This document shows, one piece after another, positions 55,848-64,000 of a DNA stretch of 64,000 bases. The stretch is from Chlorokybus atmophyticus (lineage: Eukaryota > Streptophyta > Chlorokybophyceae > Chlorokybales > Chlorokybaceae), in the NCBI GenBank assembly GCA_009103225.1, contig RHPI01002368.1, positions 1,060,708-1,124,707 on the forward strand, written 5' to 3'. Both the position numbers and the translations under genes were made by a program. Below the pieces are notes generated by a model. That model saw only the letters and a program-made list of their open reading frames with translations, searched no databases and was not told the origin of the DNA. The first letter of the stretch is position 1; each line of letters begins with the position of its first letter.

Positions 55848-58800
55848 TTCTAGCCTGTCAACGTTTCTCTGCGCCTCCCCCAACTGTTGCTGCACCTCTC
55901 CCAACTGCTTCTCTGCATTCTCAGCTCACACTCTCACTTTGTTGACAGCCTCAGTGTTGATTTGCGCGTGCCCCAATTGTTGCTCCAGCTCTCGATTGCG
56001 GGCTCGCACCTCTTCCAACTGCTTCTCTGCTCGCTCAGCTCTCTCTGTCAGTGCGTTGACAGTCTCAGTGCTGACAGCCCCAGTAACAGGTCGTGCCGCT
56101 TGCTGCTGCAGCTTGAGTAGCTGTTCCCTTGTACGGTGCAGCTTTTTACCAACATTGGCCGCCGCACTTGAGGTGGACACCAGCTGCTGCACCCGTTCCA
56201 ACAGACTCGCGTTGCGCTGATGGTACTCGTGAAGCACCGCATCGGTGGAGCGCCAACGGTTCTCTGCGTCTGCCGCCATGGTGGTCATCGATGCGTTTGA
56301 TGCTGCAACCTCCTGCTGTGCCTAAAGCAACTGCCGGCGCAGACTGTCAACCTCCTCAGCATTGGATACCGCCGCCAACTCCCTTTGCTGCAGCTCCTCA
56401 GCATAGAATTTTGCTGCCAACTCCCTTTACTGCAGCTGCTGCCGTAGCAGTTTGTCTTCACGGGTGAAGTTGTCAGCCAGCAGCCTACGCTGCCGGTGTG
56501 ACTCCTCCAGATTGTTGAGAGCACGTTCAAATTGCTTCTTGCGCATCTTATCGAAGTTACGCATGGACTCCTGCAAGACCGTGTCACTGATCTGTGCCCG
56601 CTCGTTGGCATCCTGCAGCAGCAAAATGAAAAGTGAGTCCACACACTGGCCAGCAGAGCATTGCCAACGTATACCAAACTCTGTGACAGTCGTCAACGAA
56701 AAACCATTGAGGACTGTCAACAGTTTGTGCCCATGCGAGCGCAAACTGTATGCTGCAAGCCTTGTTGATAGCCCATGTGTGTATAAACTGTACCTTTGCT
56801 GCAGATGCCAGGTTTTGCACGGCTTGCAATGCAGCGTCGAGGTCCGCGGCGTGCACGCTATCGGCTTCTCGCATCTTCACAAGCGCCTCGGGCTCAGCGC
56901 CGGGAGTCAGATCCCGGGCGACATTTTGCAGAAGTAGAGGCGGCCATGTGGCGTACTTGGTGTTGGCGTATTCGCTGGTGGTGTCGGACCTGCGACAACT
57001 TTTCGCAGACATTCTCTGAACGAAGAGCCTGATAGCTGCAAGGTTGATAGCTGCAAGGTTCCGGTAGGGGTGGACTGTTCAGTTGATGGCGTGGTCGATT
57101 GCGCAGTTCCTTTTGTGGCTGCTGGCAGGTCCTGGCGCTGCTTTTTGGACGGTGGTGGAGTAAGAGGAGGGGGACCTTCTATTCTCCTAGTAGGTAGCTT
57201 GGGACTGTCAACACGTGGAGGGTCTGGGGCTTGCGTACTGATGCCAGCTGGCGTACAAGTAACAGGGGGAGGTGCCGGTGGGCCATGGGGATTGTGAGGG
57301 GGAGGGGACGGTGGGCCATGGGGGTTGTAAGTGGGACTGTGAGGGGGACTATTCTCTGGCCTGTCAGACCGCATGGGCCTTAGACCAGTGGTGGGTGGAC
57401 GCATGTTGGCGCGCTCGAGCCAAGTCCACAGGGGATGCGAATCAATCTCTGTATCACTCATGGGGTTCACAGGTTTAGGCCTAGCAGGCATCGCCTGAGC
57501 CGCAGTGGAAGGCTCCGTCATGGCTTCCAATGCACGTGCTGCATCAGCCTCCTTGTGCTGCTCCTTCTTCTCCTCGTGCTCGATCTGCTCGTTGACGATG
57601 ACACGCAGCGCGTCTTGCATCTCCTCGGAGAGGAGCTTCTTCTTGCATTTTTGAAGAATAGCTGTTATCTTCTTCTCCCAATGCTTTTCCCTTTCCTCCT
57701 GCTGCAGTTCAAGCGATACAGCCTGCCGGGTAAGAGCTTTCTCCCTGGCAGCCAGGCCAAGTGTTTGAGCTTGGTGCGCCTCGACAGACTTGGTGTGGAT
57801 GGCGGCCATTTTCTCCTGCAAACAAAGGTAACAAGTTAGGGCTCTGTGTGGAATGTTTGGTGGCCTACATGGCAACGTACCCTAAGCACATTCTCTTGTG
57901 TAATCCGTAGCTCTAGGTCTTTAATGACTTGTTTGAGGTCGTCTACTTGTCTGTTTGCTGCCTCTTTCATTTCATAGGCAGCGTCATACACAGCTTTACA
58001 GAAGTAAACAGATATTTGGCGCTGAACATGAGCTTCAGGGTCTATCTGTTGACAGAGGTGCATACTCTATTGGTTGTTGGCATGCAATCCGCGGTGCAGC
58101 TCACGAACTGCACGGCGATTTGCATGCCAACAACAGACCGTAAAAAGGGACTGTCAATATACATGCCCTGCTCTACAAGAATACATAACTTGCCATTGAT
58201 CTGGTGCGCTTCAGCTTGACAGCACGGGTGAGCAACCGCCTGGAATACGCCCTAGCACTCTCGCCCGGCTCCCTTAGCGCCTTGCTCGTTACTAGCCACA
58301 TAGCGTCCTCCATGGCCAGCCCCCCAGCCATATACGAACTTCTGCGCAACATCTTCCATTCTCCACAGTTGGGTCTGCAACCAAAAAGGCCACTTGATGT
58401 CCTGTGACAGATTGACAGTCTGCATTGACAGTCTGGCATTGACAGCTGCCTAACAAGCAAGCATTCATGCAACAATGCAACCACTTACTTTGTCTGTCTT
58501 CCCATCAGGTGGCCCACGGAAAGGGTCATAGTCTAATAGTAGCTCCTCTCCTGCCTGTATATCCTTGATTGCATACACAGTGACAGCTGGCTTGCCAGCG
58601 TCATCGAAGTCCGGCCAGAGCATGGCGTTGGGCTCACGCTGTTGCCCGTGTACGGAATTGATGTAGGCTGCCACATTGCCAGTGCGGGGGTGGCCATCGA
58701 TAACAACCTGATATTTGTTTTTTTAGGGGGGGCGGGAACAGGTGGACGTGATATTGTCTGTGGTGTTAAAAGCCGGTTGTTAGCTGGCAACTGCGGAAGA

Positions 58801-60024
58801 CATCCGCTGCTCCTGGTATGTGAACCATTTGCCATCGTATGGCATCAGATATTCCTCTGCAAAGTTGCACACAGGTCATCAGTGATAAGCACAGGTGTAT
58901 ACACAAACATGTCGCGTATACACGTGCACGCACCGTTCGCTATGTCCTAGCGGGCAAACAGTCCCAGTCCAACACCAGTAATTGTGGAGTCCTTGATCTC
59001 CCAGTTGTGCAGGTGATACTTGGAACTTCGCTTTGACCGGAATGCTTGTGGATGCTTTCACATCCTTTAAATAATTCAGCCGCCACAGCTGGTGCTTGTC
59101 TCTCGCTCCACGATGGATGAGCTTCAGGTTGGGAATCTCATTGTCAGTCTGTTTAAAGCAGTGGTCAGTTGCAATGCTGTGAGAGCCACACAGATGACAG
59201 TCTTGCTTGACAGTCCTCTAAGCAGGGGGGGGGTGGGGGTATTCACGACATATGCTTACCCTCAAGACGTCGTCCAACAGGTTGGGTGGCTGTGTGGTGC
59301 CCGTGGAACTGTAGCGTTTCACATTGAACCTCTGCATCTCTTGAAGAGCTGCACGGAACTCTTCTTTGGGATCCTCCGCAGGTTCTTTGCCGCGTTGCTG
59401 TGCGGAGGATTTACACAATGATGGACTTGTTGAGACATCTGCAGTCTCCTCCGAGTCTGCCTCCTCGCTTCCTTCCGGCTCCTGTTGCTGTTGCAATTGC
59501 TGCTGCTGCCGCTGCTGCTGCTGCTGCGCCTGCTGCTGCGCTTGCTCCGCTTGCTCCTCTTCCACCTCCAACTGCGTATTGCGAGGTCAAAAGATATACT
59601 GCCTTGACAGCCGTCCCGCTTCGTCTCACAGTTCTTGCGTCTGTAACCTTGGGTAAGTAAGAATGCCGCGATGATTGGTGTACAAATGCATAAACTCACC
59701 ATCCTGGGATGGCCATGACTTTTGCCATTTGTAGTACTTCAGCAACGCGACATGTGGGTGAGGGTGGGCCGGGAATTGATCCTTCTGCAATACGCTGCTG
59801 GTGAGTTTCTCGTGCAATGGGACATGTCACGCAAATGTAAGTTGATAACTAGGCTGATAGAACAAAACAACATCATGCAAGTGACATGCACAGGATCCCA
59901 GCAGCGACTGTCAATGCGATGCGCGATGCGCCATGGCACAGAGCTGACAGCCCATGCATGTCGTAAACAATCTTGATTGTTGAACGTTCTTACCTTGATG
60001 GCTTGCTGGTATTGAAGCCCCATA

Positions 60025-60454
60025 TGTTGAGAGTCATTCCTACATACAATCAGCATCGACCCTTCACACAGGAGTAGAAGGTCGTAAGGACGAGCACTAG
60101 GTCCGGACTTAGCAAGATGGCGTCGTCGGACCAGACTCCGGACTCCAGACTGGAGCCTTACTAACTGCTTTGTATCTCCGCGTATACTTACTCATATTAG
60201 GCGTGTAAGAGCTTGTTGGAAAGCTCTAGTTGTAAGAAAGACAACGCAGCTTAGAGCGTGTTAAAAGGCTGAGTATAGCTTACGCAGTGCAAACGTTGCA
60301 AACGTAGACGTGTGTGTAACTGGCTGGTATAAGAACCAGCGGACAACTTGTAATAGATGAATGTGATGTGACTTGAGTATGCTCTGGTGGCGGTAGCTCT
60401 GTCTCTGTGTGTCTATGCTTGCCTCAGCTACATGTGCATGCTAGTCCTTCAACA
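60025..60454 (+). repeat. solo LTR, family A, with perfect TSD CCATA
   Basis: The 430-bp unit runs TGTTGAGAG to CCTTCAACA and is flanked by CCATA (60020-60024 and 60455-60459). Excision in silico joins an early exon of E2 gene 2 in frame (VCKAMGLQYQQAIK). Confidence 0.95.
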
Positions 60455-60843
60455 CCATAGCCTTGCACACATCCTGGTCCTCCCTACCGCCCCGGTTGTT
60501 GATCATGCGCACGCATCGGCACACCTGCGTGTTGAAGTGCTGTCCGATTTTGGTGGGCTTGATCTCTCCCCCAGTTGGTTGACCCTTGCATCACGGTGAC
60601 CAGCTTGCACATTGCACATGCAGAACGGGCAGCCCCAGATAAACGGCGCCCCTGTGGACGCCCGCCTTCGTTACATGATGTCCAACTGCCTGTCAATCCT
60701 TCTCCTAGCGACTGTCTTGTACAACTCCTCACAGCTCCGCACACCTCTCCTCGCTTCACCCTGCGCCTTAAGCTACACCCACAACCACACCCACAATAAA
60801 AGCAAACTATACCAGCGAGACCATGCAACGGCTATATACGCCG

Positions 60844-61431
60844 CCAACCTCCCGTCCCATCGATAATGTCCCATCAATGACAGCCGCCAAGTTGGTGAGT
60901 CCCTAGCCCTAACACTGCTAACCCTTGACAGCCGCATTGTAAATTCTACGCAATTTGTTGCTAGCAGTGCGTTTGGCGTCGATTTGATTTGATTCGATTC
61001 GATGATTCGATTCGATTCAATTCGATTCAATGAAGACCCCAAGATATAACAAGTGAGTCTAGGGATCGACAGCCGCGTCGCTAGCTTTGTCAGTTCCATT
61101 GATTGTGTCGCACTGCATTTGGCACTGCACAATTGCGGCTTGTGCGGCGGTCTCAATGCTTGTGCGGTTCGTGCGACTGTCCATATGGAATACAGCAGGA
61201 CTTGACAGTCCTAGTGAGTGAGTAGTGAGTTCGCTTGCGAGTTTGCATGCGCCCTGGTTGTGTATTGCTTGAAAGATTGCACTATTCATTTGTGGTTTGC
61301 TGCTTGAGCTGTCAGCGCTTACTTGAAAGGTGTTTGTTTTGCTTTGAAGCTTGCATGCCTTGTTGATTGCGCGCTGAGTCACTGTCTGTGCACTAAGTTC
61401 GCTTGCTTGTTCAGGTTGTTCAGCTGACATT
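60844..61431. other. E2 bidirectional spacer between genes 2 and 3
   Basis: This is the probable divergent promoter region. It holds TGACAGCC/TGACAGTC motifs and a GATTCGATTCGATTCAATTC short tandem tract (60,982-61,031). No open frame with a recognisable product was found. Confidence 0.5.
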
Positions 61432-63330
61432 ATGGCTACTAGGGAGGGCAGCCAACTGCCTGCTGCAGCTGATTGCTTCAGGGCCACGGGCAACCATTTG
61501 CTGGGCCAGGTGACAGGTCAGCAGTTCTTGATGAAGGAGGAGTACAAGCATATGCGCACAACGCTGATGGTCAACCTGGAGAAGCTGAAGAAGGAGATGT
61601 TAAGCAAGTGGCCACTACCTCAAGGTATGAAGGGCAAGGACTTTAAGATGAATGCCGAGCACCGACCCAGGAGCTCGACGCAATATGCGAGGCGGTATTG
61701 CAGCAGTCACTTCCACTGGTCTTTAACGCAAACCACACGCTCACGTGGACAAAAGGTGAGCTGCTTTGTTGGTGACATCTGCTGTTTAACAGGAACTTTA
61801 ATTTAGTTATGTTGAAGTGAGCTTTCAAGCATGTCGTTCAGCTTTCAGTTCACTCACTGTCTGCTTAGCTGTCTTGCCGTTGACAGTCCTTGCCCTGGTA
61901 TCTGTGTATGTGCTTATTGAATCATTGACCAGTTGCGATATGCTGTCTTTGAGGCCGTCTTCAGCTAGATGCCATCTTCCAACAGCTGAAAATGATGTAT
62001 TGGAGCTGTCTTGCCGTTGACAGTCCTTGCCGTTGGTACTTTGCTGTACTCTTATCTGCTTGTGTTGCAGCACGAACACACAGCACACAAACAAGCATGT
62101 ACTGGTGCTACAGTACTCCGTTGGCGCGAAGCGCGGCAGTGGTACCGGGAACAGCACCCAAAAACACAATGAGGCCAAGAAGCAAAGGCTTGCCAGCGAC
62201 AGGGAAGCTGCACAAGGCAGCCGCGCTGCTCAAGCTGGAGCTGGCTAGGGCATGACATTTTGTTTGGGAGGGACATGAGGGCCAACCAGCAAGTGGTCAT
62301 GCTTGCGCCTTTAACCGCTCTTCCTCTCACAAACGCTCAGTATCGGGCCACTTGGCTGAAGGAGAGGTAAGCGACCATGGTGCTGTCGGTCGACTGTCGG
62401 TCCTGTTGTACTGTTTTGCTGAGCTGCTGCCTCCATGCATACTGGCTCAAACTTGGTGCCTGCTACTCTGAATGCTCCTCTGCGTGTCACGACAGGGGTG
62501 CGGACGGATATGCTGAAGATCAGGTGTTTGACATTTGCAACAACGTAGTAGTTGTTGGCATCGCCACCATTGATCCCGTATGCAAGCAAGACCAACCAAT
62601 GCGCACGTATCTAATCTCTGTTAACCACTGGATGGCAATGAAAAGTGAGGATGGCAACCTTGCCGTTCAACGACCTGTGAAAGAAAGGCATTTTCTCTAT
62701 GGCATGCCGACAAGCAGCTGCCATGGTGGGCATACTCTGGTGGTACATTGCTTGTTGTGGATATGCACATGCTCCTGCTGTGACTGTATGGTGTAGTGCA
62801 TGAGCATTTCTTGTGTTAAACACAACAACATGCAGAGCAGGGAGATGGAGTGGGCCATGATGTTCTTGGCCAGCGGACGCATCTGCCCCTGTGAGGCATG
62901 CGCTAACGATGAGCGCATTGCGGTGCCGGGTTGCATCAAGGACCGGCTGCCAACGCACGCAGCCAGGCACAACACAGACACAGAGGTTAATAAGGGCTGT
63001 TGTTAGGCTGCTGTCACATGATGAACAGTCGCCAATGCAGCCATTGATCACGCCTTGACAGTCGCAAATTGCATTACATGTTGCAGTTCTTGACTGTCAT
63101 CAACGCATTGCAGACTGTCAATGATATTGACAATCGCCAATGGACTGCACTAACCACTATGGGTCCTATGCAGGTTGCTGGGGCGATCTATGACTGTGAA
63201 GATGAAGAAGCCGCCGCCATGGACTTGCAAATTGCAGCGGGGATTGTGTGCAACACCAAGCCCAACGCCCCACCAGAGAGGAGGCAATGGACATGTATGA
63301 GTACTATGTCATGCGCGAGCATGTAGTGTC
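61432..63330 (+). pseudogene. E2 gene 3: homologue of E1 gene 3, unknown function
   Basis: Exon 1 (61432 to about 61,757) starts MATREGSQLPAAADCF; in a second frame it ends ICEAVLQQSLPLVFNANHTL before GTGAGC, matching the E1 exon end. Later exons carry QQVVMLAPLTALPLTNAQYRA (62,290-62,368), VVVVGIATIDPVCKQDQPM (about 62,545-62,605), a Cys-rich GRICPCEACANDE (62,873) and ICNTKPNAPPERR-like sequence at 63,240. Exon order and Cys spacing follow E1. Frames shift in exons 1, 2 and 5, so this copy is decayed. No family is assigned. Confidence 0.6.
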
Positions 63331-64000
63331 ATGTGCATGATGCCCACGGGGCTGGCGACATGGATGGACCTTGGGATTTTGGCTCTCATAGCCATTTTAC
63401 AGGGTTTATGTGTTGGGTTTTCATTGGGAACTCATGTTTGGGTCCTCATGGACGTGAGGGAGGTGTGTTCGAGGCGTATCTACAGTCAGATACGGAGCTG
63501 ACAGCATATTTGGGTCACTATGGTATCTCGCACAGCTGTTTTCGGAGTTGTGACTTTGAGAAGCCGTAACTTACAGTTGGAGTGGCGGTTTGGCCATGGG
63601 TTGGCGTCAAAAGATGCGTCTTGAAGTGTACTTGAAGAGGATGAGCTTGGATAAGCCTTTCCTAACTGTTTACCGTTACTTATCAACGCCACCATGACTG
63701 TTACTATGCTGGTGCAGATTGACAGTTAGGGTAGTTGGAGAGTTGGTTGGGCTTGAGCTCAACGGTGGTATATAAGGCTTTGCTAGCCTGTTTCCTAGTT
63801 TGGGTTGGATGCAAGTTGGCCTACTGGAGTGCAAGCAACACCTTTGAGAAGAGGTTCTTGGCTGAGCGGATGCGTGTGCACGTGCTTGCATGTATGGCGT
63901 GTGTGCACGTGTTCGTTGCTGTGCATGAAGGGGTGTGTGTCACTGTTGCGACTTTGATGCACCGTATGGGCTGCCTTAGCATGTTCTTTGAGTGAGCATG
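63331..64000. other. right edge, no supported gene
   Basis: Low-complexity TGG/TTTGGG-rich sequence with one GACAGTTAG near 63,720 and a TATATAA at 63,769. No E1-like subterminal GGACCA dyads appear, so the right end of E2 was not located. Confidence 0.4.

Larger units (their letters stand above)
49445..60843 (-). pseudogene. E2 gene 2: zinc-finger, SET-domain, coiled-coil protein, broken by insertions
   Basis: Counterpart of E1 gene 2. From its 5' end: zinc-finger-like IWGCPFCMCNVQAGH (about 60,630), split by solo LTR-A; IPNLKLIHRG leading to STITGVGLGLFAR (SET-N, about 58,950-59,130); MPYDGKWFTYQEQ (58,800); IDGHPRTGNVAAYIN (58,690); and DIQAGEELLLDYDPF (SET-C, 58,520-58,560). A coiled-coil exon and a Pro-rich tail with PPSKKQRQ follow (56,907-57,840), then Gln-rich coiled coils (55,100-56,700, split by LTR-D), a copia insertion, and a C-terminal helical part ending at the TAA at 49447-49445. 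TAG (58947-58949) and TAA (58780-58782) lie within SET. Confidence 0.75.
46411..63330. mobile_element. E2: second CACTA-like element of the SET-carrying family, 5'-truncated and heavily invaded
   Basis: It has the same plus/minus/plus three-gene order as E1. The left end is lost (it joins retro-G within the transposase) and the right end was not recognised. Insertions: a TRIM, a TRIM solo LTR, a full copia, a solo LTR-D and a solo LTR-A. Protein similarity to E1 is clear but non-coding DNA is unrelated, so the two are different families of one lineage. E2 introns carry TGACAGTC motifs where E1 has its satellite. Confidence 0.75.

Noticed and set aside
59450-59560. Cys-rich or poly-Ala proteins over the CTGCTG repeat
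   Set aside because: These are antisense or alternate frames of the Gln-rich coiled-coil part of E2 gene 2 on the minus strand.

Overview
The window is eukaryotic, repeat-dominated DNA, most likely from a chlorophycean (volvocine-type) green alga. The one convincing host gene is a short-intron gene with GT-AG introns coding for a secreted protein with a PPPSPP-type hydroxyproline-like spacer. The copia elements carry a primer-binding site that matches the anticodon region of initiator tRNA-Met, as recalled for Volvox Osser and fly copia. The LTRs contain TGTAA, the chlorophycean poly(A) signal, and one relic shows the integrase-tail plus PHD-finger layout I know from green-algal gypsy elements. 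The species cannot be named from the sequence.

Layout. 1-2.7 kb: a reverse-strand copia element (LTR family A) nested in the gag of a second copia (family B). 2.7-6.7 kb: a two-zinc-knuckle gag relic (retro-G copy A) split by a solo LTR (family C). 6.7-10.5 kb: mostly unassigned, with a gypsy/PHD relic on the minus strand and an assembly gap. 11.17-13.38 kb: the host gene, in seven exons. 15.1-21.3 kb: a deleted LINE on the minus strand containing a perfect 830-bp inverted duplication. 21.9-23.9 kb: retro-G copy B plus a minus-strand gypsy LTR relic that holds a solo LTR-B. 23.9-25.1 kb: coding-like minus-strand exons of unknown type. 25.4-46.4 kb: retro-G copy C, split by a chromodomain Ty3/gypsy element (26,143-45,926, TSD AGCTA) that is itself split in its gag by a 13.5-kb DNA transposon, called E1 here (27,401-40,929, candidate TSD TTT). 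46.4-63.3 kb: a second, 5'-truncated relative, E2, interrupted by a TRIM, a TRIM solo LTR, a full-length copia and two solo LTRs.

The main discovery candidate is the E1/E2 family. Both copies carry, in the same order and orientation, (1) a spliced Tnp2/Plavaka-like (CACTA superfamily) transposase gene, (2) an opposing spliced gene for a zinc-finger, SET-domain, coiled-coil protein, and (3) a spliced gene of unknown function. The non-coding parts of each copy are seeded with a different short motif: in E1 a 57-bp satellite with a dyad core, inverted between the two sides of the element, and in E2 the octamer TGACAGTC. This resembles transposons that carry their own chromatin regulator and its binding sites, but that function is inference. 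Both transposase genes contain stop codons, so these copies look dead.

The TE boundaries are unusually clear: six LTR insertions have perfect 5-bp target-site duplications, which fixes much of the nesting order. Single Ns at 20,296, 21,373, 45,602 and 47,725 sit at repeat joins and suggest assembly patches.
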